Below, one piece after another: positions 11,084 through 21,578 of a stretch of DNA of 64,000 nucleotides; the first letter of the stretch is position 1; every line of letters starts with the position of its first letter. This DNA is from Sabellastarte sp. h YS-2021 (taxonomy: Eukaryota > Annelida > Polychaeta > Sabellida > Sabellidae): the NCBI GenBank assembly GCA_964017235.1, contig OZ024933.1, forward strand, positions 6,265,962 to 6,329,961, given 5' to 3'. Under the pieces are notes generated by a model. It searched no databases and was not told the origin of the DNA. It was given only the letters and a program-made list of their open reading frames with translations. The position numbers and the translations under genes were made by a program.

Positions 11084-11176
11084 GTCCCACATGGTAAGCT
11101 TGTAGCTTATAAAAGCTACATTTAAGTAATTAAAATTTTCAATTTTATTACGCTACAATAGCTTACCATGTGGGAC
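11084..11176. repeat. DIRS internal complementary region
   Basis: The first half complements the left genomic end (GTAGCTTATAAAAGCTAC through TTAAAATTTTC). The second half (TTTTATTACGCTACAATAGC) complements the right end. The two outer ends are therefore joined here head to head, the hallmark of DIRS1-type elements. Confidence 0.85.
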
Positions 11177-11603
11177 TTAATGCTGAATTCAACCGCCCGG
11201 TGGCGGGATTACAGCTGAGACTGGAAGATATGTCATTTTTTCTAAGATTTTGAAATAATATATATAGAATAGTGCCAGAAATGCCAGTCTGAGTCCCTTT
11301 TACAGAGCCCTGATCCCGAAGATCGGGCCTGTAACGAGCCAGAAACCTAAGTAAAAAGGGACAGTGCTAAAACTGTCCAGATGTTTGGTAGTAGGACGGA
11401 AGTGCAGCGGTGCTCACTTCGAGGTCTAAGGGTCCCTAGTGGACCTTCATGTGTGACTGACCAACCCAGTGGTTGGGCATCTCATGAAATTTTTAACCTG
11501 AAATATGAGATTAACGACAACTGACTAAGTCCTTAATAGAAATTACCTGATAATTAAAAAATAAAATGACCTTACCCGTAACATCTTGAAGGTAAAGGAA
11601 TAC
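11177..11603 (-). other. DIRS 3' untranslated region
   Basis: This non-coding DNA lies between the recombinase stop and the internal complementary region. No ORF or known motif was recognised. Confidence 0.6.
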
Positions 11604-14558
11604 CTAGATCCTGGGAGAGACTCCTGAAGACTTGGTTGTAGCGGATGTGCCCCCCCTTTTTTCTTTCCGAGGACAACTGGTCTGAGGGGAAGGATCTAGG
11701 ACTTGTTGTGCCGCCACAGGGGGTCCCAGATACATATTGTTGTCGGTGTCCGACCAAGTAAGGTCTTTTAGGTAAAAATTTGTGAATGTGTTGTGAGCTT
11801 TCCAGTGACAGGCTTGCATGATTTGGTCCACCGATACTCCACCGTAAAAGGCCTTAGAAGCCGCGAAGGCCCGGATGTCATGCGCTTTGACTTGGACCAA
11901 GTCCAAGGCTTGTTGATCTGTTTGTTTGTAACAAAGTAGAATGGTTTGTTTCAACCATGAGGAGAGTGTAGCGGGTCTGATGTCTGAGGTATGTCCTTTC
12001 TTAAAGGAGATGAAAAGGAGAGAACGAGACCCTCTCAGGTCTTTAGTTCGGTCCAAATAGAACCTCAGGGCCCGCACGGGACACAGGGTCCTGTCTTCCT
12101 TAAACTGTCTATCTACAATGGTAGTCAAAGCAGGGATAGTCACTGGTGACACACTTTGAGAACCTTCTCTTGCTAGTTGGTTTTTGGCTATGAAATCAGA
12201 AGAAGGGAACAAGGCTACCTTTTCCCATTGGCCTAAATTAGCTACTTTGTTAGCGACCCAGGCATGGATTTCGCTGCGGCGCTTGCCGGAGGCCAAGGCT
12301 AGCAAGAAAGCAGTTTTGAGAGTAAGATGTTTGAGGTCTGAGTCTTTCATGGGCTCAAATGGTGCTTTGGTGAGCTCGTTAAGGACAACAGAAAGGTTCC
12401 ACTTGGGTAAATTTCTGGAACTTTTAGGACGATCCCTGTGAAAACTGGAGAGTAACCTATGAAGGTCTGCATTGTGCGCAATGTGTTGGGCCGTTGGGCC
12501 CAAAGTGTCAACGATAGCAGTCCTGTAACCATCAATGGTCGAGGGGCGCCTGTTTAAGTCTTGGTACAGGTACATGAAAAAATCTGAGATTTGTTTCACA
12601 GATGGAGTGGAGAAATCCACCGAATTTTCTCTGCACCATTTTTCAAATAAGGCCCACTTTGACCAGTAGATGGTCCTTGTTGATGACCGCTGAGGGGCAG
12701 CAATTCTCTCTGCCACCTCCACAGAGAAGCCTTGTTCTTGGAGTTGTCCATTCCTAGACACCAGGCCTGGAGGTTCAGTTGTTGTGGATTGTTGTGGAAC
12801 ACATAGTTGTGGGACTGTTTGAGTAGGGTCGTTGACACTGGGAGTTGTAGTGGGATCTCTGTTGAGAGCTGCACTAGGTCCCAAAACCAGGGCATCCCTG
12901 GCCAGCCTGGGGCTATCACGATGATCAGGCAATGGCATTGCTTGATCTTTTGGATCACCTTGTGAAGGAGAGCCGTAGGAGGGTAGGCGTAGGCCGTGAG
13001 GTTGGTCCAGTTTATGTTCAGAGCATCTATGTTCCAGGCCCTTGGGTCTGGGATAGGAGACACATATAGAGAGAGTTTGTGATTCAGGTGAGTGGTGAAT
13101 AAGTCTACATGAGGGGTGAACCACTTCCGGCAGATTTGCTTGAAGACCTGAGGGTGCAGAGACCATTCTGTTGACTGCACTTGGTTGGACCTGGATAGGA
13201 GGTCGGCCATCACATTCAGACACCCTGGAATGTGCATGGCTTTCAATGTTATATGGTAGTGATGGCACCAGGTCATGATTTTCCACAGGAGAGCGCACAT
13301 CTCTGCTGAGTGAGTTCCCCCTTGCTTGTTGATGTAGGCTACCACTGTTGAGTTGTCCGTCGCAACTAACACTGTTTGATTCTGGCACTGGTCCTTGAAG
13401 TCTCGAAGGGCCAGGGAGACCGCCTTCAATTCTAGGACATTTATGTGTAGCCTTTTTTCCCGCTCTGACCACAGCCCTTTTGTAGCGCCCCAACCTTCGT
13501 TTGAGGCGTCGGTAAAGAGTTGGATACTGTGGTCCTTGGGATGAAGGTCTGCGCCTTTCATCACATTTGTGGGGTTTTGCCACCAATCTAGGTGGGCTAC
13601 AATGGCTTCTGTCCAAGGAAAGAGGTTGTCCAGCGACTGAGGATATCTCCAGTGCTCCTTGAGATGAAACTGAAAGGGCCTCATGTGAAGGCGTCCCTCC
13701 GGGACCATTTTCTCCGTTGAGGCTAGCAACCCAATTAGAGACATCAAACATCTTGCAGTCAAAACACGTTTTGACTTGAGTCGTAGGATCAAATCCTGAA
13801 GTTTGAGCCATCTCTCGTGAGTGGGTCTTACAAGGGCTGAATCTAGGTGGTATTCGTAGCCCACGAACGAAAACACCTGAGTAGGTTTCAGTTCTGATTT
13901 TTCCTGGTTGATTATCCAACCCAAGGATTGGGTTAGGTCTACCACTGCCTGTGTGTCCCTTTGAGATTCCTCCTGAGACTGGGACCTGATCAGCCAGTCG
14001 TCCAGGTATTGGTGAATTCTGAGTCCTCTTCAGAGGGCCATTAGTTTCACTTCCTTTACGATCATCGTAAAGACCTGGGGGGCTGTGGCCAGTCCGAAAG
14101 GTAGGGAGGTGAACTGGAACACCTGGGCCTTGTAGCAAAACCTTAGGTACTTCCTTGAGTTTGGATGGATGGGGATGTGAAGGTATGCGTCTGACAGGTC
14201 TATCGACGATACCCACTCCCCTGGGACCAGGGAAGTCCTGATGGACTCTGGGGTTTCCATTTTGAACTTTTCTACATGTAGAAAAGTGTTGAGCCTGCTT
14301 AAGTCTATGACTGGCCTCCACCTTTGGTGAGGCTTGGGTACTAGGAACAGGCGACTGTAAAACCCGAGAGATTTTACGTTTTCCACCCTTTCGATGGCGT
14401 TCTTTGACAAGAGAGACTGGATACAAGTGGCCAAGGCTTGGTCTTTTTGTTGGGCCTTGTACTCTGATAGAATCAGAGGAAATCTGATCAAGTTTGGCTT
14501 TGAACGGAATGGGAGAACGTAGCCATTGGTGATAATGTTTAACACGTTTTGAGAACAT
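11604..14558 (-). CDS. DIRS tyrosine recombinase in a long frame overlapping RT/RNase H
   Basis: The frame is open for 984 codons. The recombinase homology begins near residue 604 (QEQGFSVEVAERI) and fills the rest. Catalytic residues fit the family: R760 in SGKRRSEIHAW, H893 and R896 in HDIR, H918/W919, and Y929 as presumed nucleophile. DIRS recombinases join circular element DNA to the genome without target-site duplication. Residues 1-600 lie in a second frame across the RT/RNase H gene and resemble no domain I know; they are rich in P, S and R. Extensive overlap of these two genes is known from Dictyostelium DIRS-1. The true start could be anywhere in the overlap. No lesion is visible in the recombinase part. 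Confidence 0.75.
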   Translation of the reverse strand: MFSKRVKHYHQWLRSPIPFKAKLDQISSDSIRVQGPTKRPSLGHLYPVSLVKERHRKGGKRKISRVLQSPVPSTQASPKVEASHRLKQAQHFSTCRKVQNGNPRVHQDFPGPRGVGIVDRPVRRIPSHPHPSKLKEVPKVLLQGPGVPVHLPTFRTGHSPPGLYDDRKGSETNGPLKRTQNSPIPGRLADQVPVSGGISKGHTGSGRPNPILGLDNQPGKIRTETYSGVFVRGLRIPPRFSPCKTHSREMAQTSGFDPTTQVKTCFDCKMFDVSNWVASLNGENGPGGTPSHEALSVSSQGALEISSVAGQPLSLDRSHCSPPRLVAKPHKCDERRRPSSQGPQYPTLYRRLKRRLGRYKRAVVRAGKKATHKCPRIEGGLPGPSRLQGPVPESNSVSCDGQLNSGSLHQQARGNSLSRDVRSPVENHDLVPSLPYNIESHAHSRVSECDGRPPIQVQPSAVNRMVSAPSGLQANLPEVVHPSCRLIHHSPESQTLSICVSYPRPKGLEHRCSEHKLDQPHGLRLPSYGSPSQGDPKDQAMPLPDHRDSPRLARDALVLGPSAALNRDPTTTPSVNDPTQTVPQLCVPQQSTTTEPPGLVSRNGQLQEQGFSVEVAERIAAPQRSSTRTIYWSKWALFEKWCRENSVDFSTPSVKQISDFFMYLYQDLNRRPSTIDGYRTAIVDTLGPTAQHIAHNADLHRLLSSFHRDRPKSSRNLPKWNLSVVLNELTKAPFEPMKDSDLKHLTLKTAFLLALASGKRRSEIHAWVANKVANLGQWEKVALFPSSDFIAKNQLAREGSQSVSPVTIPALTTIVDRQFKEDRTLCPVRALRFYLDRTKDLRGSRSLLFISFKKGHTSDIRPATLSSWLKQTILLCYKQTDQQALDLVQVKAHDIRAFAASKAFYGGVSVDQIMQACHWKAHNTFTNFYLKDLTWSDTDNNMYLGPPVAAQQVLDPSPQTSCPRKEKRGGTSATTKSSGVSPRI

Positions 14559-14836
14559 TTGTTTATTAGCCAGTCTCTCTTGAAAGAACGGAGGCGACTT
14601 CCTACTGGTGGACTGAATGAGGCTTTGGAGGAGTCATTGGGATGGGGGGTTTCCACCCCCCCTTCCCCTATTGTGGGGTTGAAAACGACCCCTGGAGCCT
14701 CTGAAGTTGGATTTTCCTCTTCCCGAGGGAAAGGATTGGTTACTGCTTTGAGAGGTATTGCCCCCATAGGGGCGTTTCCTGTAGGAGCCTCTTTTCTCGT
14801 GGGGGCCATGAAAGGGCTTATTCTGGTAGGGTGCAA
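12596..14836 (-). pseudogene. DIRS reverse transcriptase / RNase H with one in-frame stop
   Basis: This is one frame of 746 codons broken by a single TGA at 14030-14032, just before the RT active site. RT motifs: LFLVPKPHQRWRPVIDLSRLN (163-183), SIDLSDAYLHIPI (211-223), LPFGLATAP (245-253), then after the stop YLDDW (277-281). RNase H acidic residues: D442 in FTDAS, E469 in VLELKAV, D494 in ATDNS, and D545 in NVMADLLS. The downstream part has AYAYPPTALL and IVIAPGWPGMPWFWDL, the conserved DIRS segment that others have compared to a DAM-like methyltransferase. The protein would copy the element's RNA into DNA. The stop should abolish RT unless it is read through. Confidence 0.85.
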
Positions 14837-14846
14837 AACCCTGAGA
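14634..14846 (-). pseudogene. gag C-terminal tail (DIRS), N-terminal part deleted
   Basis: A second minus-strand frame encodes an R/G/N-rich tail: YQNKPFHGPHEKRG, then SGRGKSNFRGSRGRF and NRGRGGGNPPSQ before TGA at 14634-14636. It overlaps the start of the RT frame, as gag does in the larger element at 36.1 kb. The R/G-rich composition suggests RNA binding by inference. The rest of gag is gone, and the terminal repeat begins only a few dozen bases upstream. Confidence 0.65.
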
Positions 14847-14869
14847 ATCTGCTACCAGTCAATCGTGGC

Positions 14870-15034
14870 CAACGAGAAAGTAGGGCGATTGGTCAGAAGT
14901 TATCACGTGACGACAACTACCAGTATATCCGGTGGCTAACAAGAACGATCTTTTTTCTAAGACGTTGGCCCCGGGTGTGGCAGCCCGAGAACAGCATTAA
15001 GTCCCACATGGTAAGCTATTGTAGCGTAATAAAA
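14870..15034. repeat. DIRS terminal inverted repeat (right genomic end)
   Basis: It is the inverted partner of 10829-11019. It ends at CGTAATAAAA, which fits the junction present in the internal complementary region. Confidence 0.85.
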
Positions 15035-15094
15035 GGTGACATGTATAACAGATTTACATGTCCTCTACAACCTTGCACACATTTGACCTTGAAG

Positions 15095-15430
15095 CTCTTA
15101 ATACAAGGTCATCCACGGAGTGCCAAAATAACCCACATAGCGAACTTTAAAAGTGCCTATATCTCCCTTATTATTGGTCCTAGAGGTTTGCAATGTGAAA
15201 CCAACATATAGGAAATCATGTGCTGCGAATCTTCTGATGTTGTCAGATTTGACCTTGGACCCCTCCTTCAAGGTCAAATGAGGATAGCCAAACTTAAAAG
15301 TGCTTATAACTCGCTTATTATTGGTCCTAGAGGTTTGGTATGGTAAACCAACCTATAGGAAATCATGGGCTGGGAATCTTCTGGTGTGGTCGGATTTGAC
15401 CTTGGGCCCCTCCTTCAAGGTCAAACGATG
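15095..15430 (-). repeat. Dispersed monomers of the 147-bp satellite (inverted)
   Basis: About two monomers of the satellite that fills 45.9-64 kb lie here in the opposite orientation. Landmarks are TTATTATTGGTCCTAGAGGTTTG, read here in pieces as TTATTGGTCCTAGAGG, and TTGACCTTGG...CCTTCAAGGTCAAA. They abut the DIRS element at 15034, separated only by short sequence with more AGGTCA-type motifs. Confidence 0.8.
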
Positions 15431-16230
15431 GTTCGCTGGCTTTGATGAGTTGTCTTTTCGGTGGATACAAATTTTCATCAGTTCTGTGATCCGTAGGTCT
15501 AGTTTATTTTCCATTTCTAAAGATATAACTTTTCACTGATATTGAAGTAGACAAACAGAAGACCCTGGCTACCTTAAGATTTAAATGTTTATCTTGTTTT
15601 GGATTTGCTGTACTGAAAGTATATGATAATATAGATTTAAATAATTATTATGTTTGGGTTTTGTTATACTGAAAATACAGCCCGGTATTTAAATTTTAAA
15701 GTAAAACTTGGCACATTTATAAAGTGTGGATATTCTTATTTTATGTTCACCTTAAAGTTCCAGTTTATTGGGATTCTCTTGAATATAGGTGATATTTCAT
15801 GTACTTGATAAAAGATATTAAACCTGGATTTTGAACGTATGTTTTACTTTTTCTTAGCGTATCAATATGGGAAGAGTGTGAATATTTGTATCTGAATACT
15901 TCAAAATGAGGTCCTCAATGGCTTTAAATACCAGTACAGCAAGTAAAAAGTACCCATTATTTCAGACAGATTGCTCTAGGGCAAGTATATTAAAGTCATA
16001 TCAGGGTAGCCACAAGATTTCCGTTTTGAAATTCCATGATTTTTCCAGATTTTTTTCAGTATTTAATGGCAATATCAAAAAATATTATTGACATACATAT
16101 ACTATGTACATTTAACAAGTACATTACTGATCAATAACTGATATCATATGCCCTCATAAAAGACACTAAAATAAAACCTGTACAACTTTTATAATAAACT
16201 ATGAGAATACCCCTATGACAAGGTCTTACA
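15431..16230. other. AT-rich stretch without recognised genes
   Basis: No convincing coding region or RNA gene is seen. Short open frames lack any family signature. Confidence 0.55.
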
Positions 16231-17195
16231 GTCTTATAGCTGCTCTGCAGAGATACCCTGAAGATAAAAAATTTCGTCGAAATCATTCTATGTAGCACAG
16301 TTTTCGAGATATTAGCATTTTTGTGTTTTGCAATTTTTGCGCAAAAATTCGAAAATTCAAAATGGCCGCCATTTTTGGCAAGATAAAATTTTTTTGAAAA
16401 TTGGCATGGCTACTCTGCAGAGATACCCTGTGGGTCAAAAATTTTGTCGAAATTGCTCTATCTAGCACGGTTTTCGAGATATAAGCATTTTTATGTTTTG
16501 CAATTTTGCGAAAAATTCGAAAATTCAAAATGGCCGCCATTTTTGGTGAGACAAAATATTTTTGGAAACAGGCATGGCTACTCTGCAGAGATACCCTGCA
16601 GGTCAAAAATTTCGTCGAAATCGCTCTATCTAGCACGGTTTTCGAGATATAAGCATTTTTATGTTTTGCAATTTTTGCGAAAAATTCGAAAATTCAAAAT
16701 GGCCGCCATTTTTGGCGCGATAAAATTTTTTGGAAATAGGCATGGCTACTCTGCAGAGATACCCTGCGGGTCAAAAATTTCATCGAAATCGCTCTATCTA
16801 GTACGGTTTTCGAGATATAAACATTTTTATGTTTTGCAATTTTTGCGAAAAATTCGAAAATTCAAAATGGCCGCCATTTTTAGCGAGACAAAATTTTTTT
16901 CAAAATTGGGATAACTGCTCTGCAGAGATACCCTGCGGTCAAAAATTTCATCGAAATCGCTCTATGTAGTACGGTTTTCGAGATATAAACATTTAGTTTT
17001 GCAATTTTTGCGAAAAATTCGAAAATTCAAAATGGCTGCCATTTTTAGCGAGACAAATTTTTTTTTTCAAAATTGGGATAACTACTCTGCAGAGATACCC
17101 TGTGGGTCAAAAATTTTGTCGAAATCGCTCTATCTAGCACGGTTTTCGAGATATAAGCATTTTTGTATTTTTCCTTATTTGGAAAATTCATAATG
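16230..17195 (+). repeat. Tandem array, family A, about 169-bp monomers, six copies
   Basis: The mark CTGCAGAGATACCCTG recurs at 16245, 16415, 16583, 16751, 16920 and 17087 (spacings 170, 168, 168, 169, 167). Each monomer contains a GGTCAAAAATTT motif, CGCTCTATCTAG, GGTTTTCGAGATAT and AAAATGGCCGCCATTTTT. Apparent ORFs on both strands are shadows of the repeat. Confidence 0.9.
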
Positions 17196-17700
17196 ATTAA
17201 TTAATCATTAATTACTCGGCCATTTCTTAACCAATCACTACCAAAATCTAATGATTTCCAGATTTAATAGAATGAATGTATTTGCCAAGTTTCAGGTGAA
17301 TTGATAAAATTCCTTTCAAGTTATCATCCGGACAAGCTTCCCCATCGAAAAAAGACATTTTTGGTCATGTGACCTCTCTGATTGGTTGAAATGTCACTGC
17401 AGCATCTTCAAAAAAATTCCCCAAGGCTACTGCCTAAACCTGCCAAATTTGAAAAGAATCCACCTAATGGTTATAGAGTTATAAGGAAAACAAAATGCGG
17501 AGCCGGCGGAGCCTGAAGGTCTCCCATACACAAACAAGGGACGCTTAATTACATTTGGCCCAGAAAAGTTTTTAAAGGTCAAGGTCACTGCAGCATGGTC
17601 CAAGGTCAACTCAAGATTATACCATGATGATGCAAACTTACACATGTTTTCTTGGATTGTGGTATTGAAGTCCAATCAGATGCACTAGGAAAAACTTGGT
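17196..17700. other. Non-coding stretch with AGGTCA cluster
   Basis: No gene is seen. Around 17574-17612 there are three AGGTCA half-sites, two of them directly abutting (AAAGGTCAAGGTCA), in sequence related to the arrays at 19.8 and 30.4 kb. Confidence 0.5.
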
Positions 17701-17847
17701 GTTAGGTGTTAAAAGCACCAAGTTACATGTTACACTTATCAATTGACAAAACATGCATCATAACTTGATATTACAAAGGTTGCATCATTGGACACTTGTA
17801 ATATTTCTAACATTTAGACACTTCTAACATTTAGACACTTCTAAGTA

Positions 17848-18105
17848 TAGGACCTCCTTGTACTGGATAGGATTTAGACAGTTCTTAGCATGACCTCCTT
17901 GCAGTGAATGACATTTAGACAGCCATAAACACGACCTCCCTGCACTGGAAAACATCTGATCAAGACATAGATATGACCTCCCTCCAGTGGATGACATTTA
18001 GACGGTTCTAGATATGGGACCTCCCTCCTGTGGATGGGATTTAGACAGTTCTTAGTATGACCTCCTTGCAGTGGATGACATTCAGACAGCCATAAACACT
18101 TTTGG
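17848..18105. repeat. Minisatellite, about 42-bp unit, six copies
   Basis: GACCTCC recurs at 17851, 17892, 17932, 17975, 18018 and 18059 (spacings 41, 40, 43, 43, 41). Each unit continues with CAGTGGATGACATTTAGACAG or a variant. Confidence 0.85.
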
Positions 18106-18344
18106 AATATAATATCGTTTGGCCTGTATGAGCAACACTTTTGGAGAAATGAAAAAAATATGGATGTGGGGAGGCCAAAATACATGAATCTGAGCCCGTT
18201 TTAGAGGGGTCCCGGTTTGCAAAAATTCCATAAGTTTGTCAATTTTCAAGGTATTTTCATTCTGTAAACTGTATCTGAAGCCTAAAGGACTGCACTTTTG
18301 GAATATAAAGTAGCTGAATAACATATTTACACAAATTTATGTAA

Positions 18345-19060
18345 ACGCAATAGTTTTCAAGTTATAAGTCATTTACTAAACAGTGATAACCTAAAAGTAG
18401 CTATTACTCAGCTATGCCATGAGCTACAGGTCTGAAATTTTACTACCTTATAGCTGACCCCAAAATAGGTGAATAACATATTGAAACAAAATACTCTAAA
18501 TGCAATAGTTTTCAAGTTATAAATGATTTACTCAACAGTGATAACCTAAAAGTAGCTATTACTCAGCTATGCCATGAGCTACAGGTCAGAAATCTTACTA
18601 TGTTATAGCTGACCCAAAAGTAGCTGAATTACATATTTATACGAAATTCTCTAAATGCAATAGTTTTCAAGTTACAAGTGATTTTGCTCATGATGGAAGT
18701 TACTGAAAAGCCCAAAAGTAGCCATTACTCACTTAACTATTGAGACAGACACCCAAGTTACTCAACATGTTGTAGCTCTGAAAAAAGTAGCTAAATAACA
18801 TATTTTCACAAAATGCTCTAAATGGAACACTTTTCAAGTTATAAGTGATTTAGTGCATGATTTCATGAATTTTAATGCATTAAAATTATTAAAAAAATTT
18901 ATTAAAAAAAAAAACAGATCCATGTCTCATACTCACACAAGAGAATCTACCTCTGGCCTAGTACATATATGCAAGATATGAGAGAAATCCCTGCAAAAGT
19001 CACTAAGAAAATTGTGATAAAGTGTTGAAATTTTCACACTTTTGGTGAGGGTACCTCCCT
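18345..19060 (+). repeat. Tandem-core repeat, family B, with terminal module
   Basis: Three to four monomers of about 155-166 bp carry AAAAGTAGCTATTACTCAGC and TATAGCTGACCCAAAA. They are followed from about 18840 by the terminal module CATGATTTCATGAATTTTAATGCATTAAAA, ACTCACACAAG and ATATATGCAAGATAT. That module is the complement of 140-330 in the 2.7-kb unit, so both are members of one element family in opposite orientations. Confidence 0.8.
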
Positions 19061-19157
19061 TGTAATGTCTCTAGCAAAGAGACGAACAGATTTTCATGCC
19101 TTGAACAATTTTTCATCGTCGGTAGATAAGGTATCTTTAAAAAAAAACAGCATGTCT

Positions 19158-19499
19158 CTAGGCCTTGTAGTATTGGAGGAGAAGTTGTTCACGCGGATGC
19201 GTACGCCCACACCGCCGATTGATGACATAAAAAAACCAAGAAACAAATGTATTAACACTCATGAAAGAGGGACTCTTCTCATATATGGTAACATAAGACC
19301 TTGTCATGCGACTGACAAAAGCTGTAAAACTCATTTTAGAATTAATAACACTGTCAACAAAGTCCCAGCCGATTTCATCACCAGCACAGATCTCTTTAAA
19401 CCACTGATGGATTCCATCTTCCTTCCCGGTGTACAGCACTTCACACTCACTGGTCTTCCTTCTGCAGTCCCTCCTGAACACTTTCATCTTCAGAACCCC
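19158..19499 (-). pseudogene. Candidate exon of a minus-strand gene, family unknown
   Basis: Read on the minus strand a plausible acceptor (pyrimidine-rich tract ending TTGTGTTGTAG) is followed in phase 0 by an open frame starting GVLKMKVFRRDCRRKTSECE and including GIHQWFKEICAGDEIGWDFV. Composition and codon pattern look coding. The last 40 codons or so fall in repeat DNA shared with 31.3-31.5 kb, so the true exon probably ends near 19260-19280. I do not recognise the domain. It may belong with the exons at 21.6-22.5 kb on the same strand. Confidence 0.4.
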
Positions 19500-19744
19500 C
19501 TACAACACAAACATAGAAACCACTGAGAAATATGCATGTGTAAAACATGTGTAAAAAGCTGTTTACAGGTATGATGTTGTGCATCTCCAAACAATCTCAT
19601 TTGGTCTATGAGCTAAAACTGGTCTATGTTTCAAACTGCAACACTAAAGTTTGTTAACAGTACTTGAAGCATTATGAGTGAATAAAAAATTCCCTGGTAA
19701 ACTGTTAATCCAGATTCTAGCCTCTACTATTTTCCTATTTTTGT

Positions 19745-20370
19745 TATATTTAGCACTTTACGGTTTCTGAGATATAGCCCAGACAAGATTTTATAGGCCA
19801 AGGTCACTACGGCAAGGTCAAATCAAGGTGAGAACATGACGTTGCACAACTACACCCCCATAACCAATGTCTCTACCAAGTATCAATTTCCTACACCTTA
19901 CGGTTTCTGAGATATAGCCCGGACAAGATTTTATAGGTCATGGTCACTACGGCAAGGTCAAAGGTCAAATCATGGTCACGCCATGACATTGCACACCTAC
20001 ACTGCCTAACTAATGTCCCTACCAAGTATCAACTTCCTACACCTTACAGTTTCCGAGATATAGTCCGGACCACATTTTATAGGCCAAGGTCACTACGGCA
20101 AGGTCAAAGGTCAAATCAAGGTCAGACCATGACGCTGCACACCTACACCCCCTAGCCAATGTCCCTATCAAGTATCAACTTCCTACACCTTACAGTTTCC
20201 GAGATATAGCCCGGACAACATTTTCACACTCAAGGTCACTACGGCAAGGTCAAATCAAGGTCACACCATGACATTGCACAACTACACCCCCTAACCAATG
20301 TCCCTACCAAGTATCAACTTCCTACACCTTACGGTTTTTGAGATACAGCCCGGACAAACTTTTTCCCGCC
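19745..20370 (+). repeat. 146-bp tandem array rich in AGGTCA
   Basis: TTCCTACACCTTAC recurs with spacing of 146, 146 and 139 bp after a partial first unit. Each unit has GAGATATAGCCCGGAC and a block with up to four AGGTCA half-sites, including an AAGGTCAAAGGTCA direct repeat with one-base spacing, except in units where it is shortened. The same family lies at 30.4-31.2 kb. It ends with CCGGACACCATGGGTGAAAAC and CAGCCCTTAAGGGCTGT, a short palindrome present in both arrays. Confidence 0.85.
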
Positions 20371-20459
20371 GCCCGCCCGACAGGATGCCCGCCCATCCGG
20401 ACACCATGGGTGAAAACAATACCCCGACAGCCCTTAAGGGCTGTATGGTAACAAAACTA

Positions 20460-21450
20460 CAATGTTTAGTGCTAAACAGAATAAAAAATAACTATATAGA
20501 GGTTTTTAAGTGGTAAATTTACTACATATTTCAAGGCTAATATCAACAAGTAATGCAAGAACTTTTGTTTTGAACTTTACGTGTATACGCATGAGATTTT
20601 CCTTTGTAATTTTAATCACTGTAATGTACTGGTCATCTGACTTCTCAAATTATATCATTCTTTAGAACAACTGCTAAGAAAAATTTGAAAAGTATAATCA
20701 CTCTTTTTAATTTAATTTCAATTTAAAATGTAGAAACTTGAAACCTCTTATAATTAAAATTTGAACATACGCAACAAGTTTTGGATCCATTTCACCAAGG
20801 GTGTTGGTTCAGTCCACCAAAATGCCATAAATTTGAGCTGGTACTGAATTTACCTTCGGCCTACAAAAGTAAAAAAATTGCATTACATTGTTTGAAAAGA
20901 ATTTAGTGAGAGTTGTAATGACATATTAAATTGAAAACACACTTGTAGAGCATTACAAACTCATCCAAGGGCAAAGGTCAAATTTGTCTACATTCTTATG
21001 ACTTATACAAATGTTGTGCTGACAATATAACAAGATTTCCGTGAGAAGATGGTTGGACTTACAATCAGAAGAAATTTTCTTTTACAAAATAGTTTTTAGC
21101 TTTATTTGCTTTATACTTAACCTCGTTTCTAGAAAATGTCTGGTTAACTTGTGATGGGAAACTTGGGGCAGAAGAAACCAGTAAATGAGATTATATGTAC
21201 AGGTAACAGCCAATAAACTAGTCCTGGCATTATTTGTCAATATAACTAATATTTATTGTTCAGGTCAAATTTTAATGTTCAGGTCAAATTTTAACGAAAA
21301 TCATATATCTTAATATATTTACAACTGCTGTTTAAAGTTTTTGATGATTTCAATGCATTTTAAGATGAAACTGTCATGTTTTGTTTGGAAAAGCCTTATA
21401 TTTAGCGAACAAATTTATTCTGATATTGCCAATATTTGGGTAATTTGGAG
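20460..21450. other. Mostly unassigned stretch
   Basis: No clear gene is seen. On the minus strand a pyrimidine tract ending in TTTTGTAG near 20865 precedes a short open stretch (AEGKFSTSSNLWHFGGLNQH), which could be a decayed exon of the minus-strand gene. The evidence is weak. Confidence 0.4.
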
Positions 21451-21578
21451 AATCAATATTGATTCTCACACAGCCAAATGATGTATCCCCCAACAACAAA
21501 TGGTAATACATTGGAGTAATACCCTTGTTTGACATAGAAACTACTAACACAAGACTGAAATAATATTTCTAATATTAC

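Larger units (their letters stand above)
10829..15034 (-). mobile_element. DIRS1-type retrotransposon, gag-deleted (4.2 kb)
   Basis: On the minus strand the order is: terminal repeat, gag C-terminal tail, RT/RNase H, tyrosine recombinase, 3' untranslated stretch, internal complementary region, terminal repeat. Both terminal repeats and the internal region are well preserved. Compared with the 6.4-kb element at 32-38 kb, about 2 kb is missing: the repeat at 14870 runs almost directly into the last 65 codons of gag. It belongs to a different DIRS family from the other two copies, since protein similarity is clear but the terminal repeats are unrelated. It is defective because of the deletion and an in-frame stop in RT. 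Confidence 0.9.

Noticed and set aside
10829..15034. Classifying the element as Ngaro or as an LTR retrotransposon
   Set aside because: The termini are inverted with an internal complementary region, and the integrase is a tyrosine recombinase. Ngaro elements have split direct repeats, and LTR elements have direct LTRs and a DDE integrase.
17874..18185. Minus-strand 103-codon frame
   Set aside because: It runs through the 42-bp minisatellite and gives only a periodic translation.
19065..19526. Plus-strand 153-codon open frame
   Set aside because: The opposite strand has a better coding case (acceptor, composition), and the left half lies in a repeat shared with 31.3-31.5 kb.
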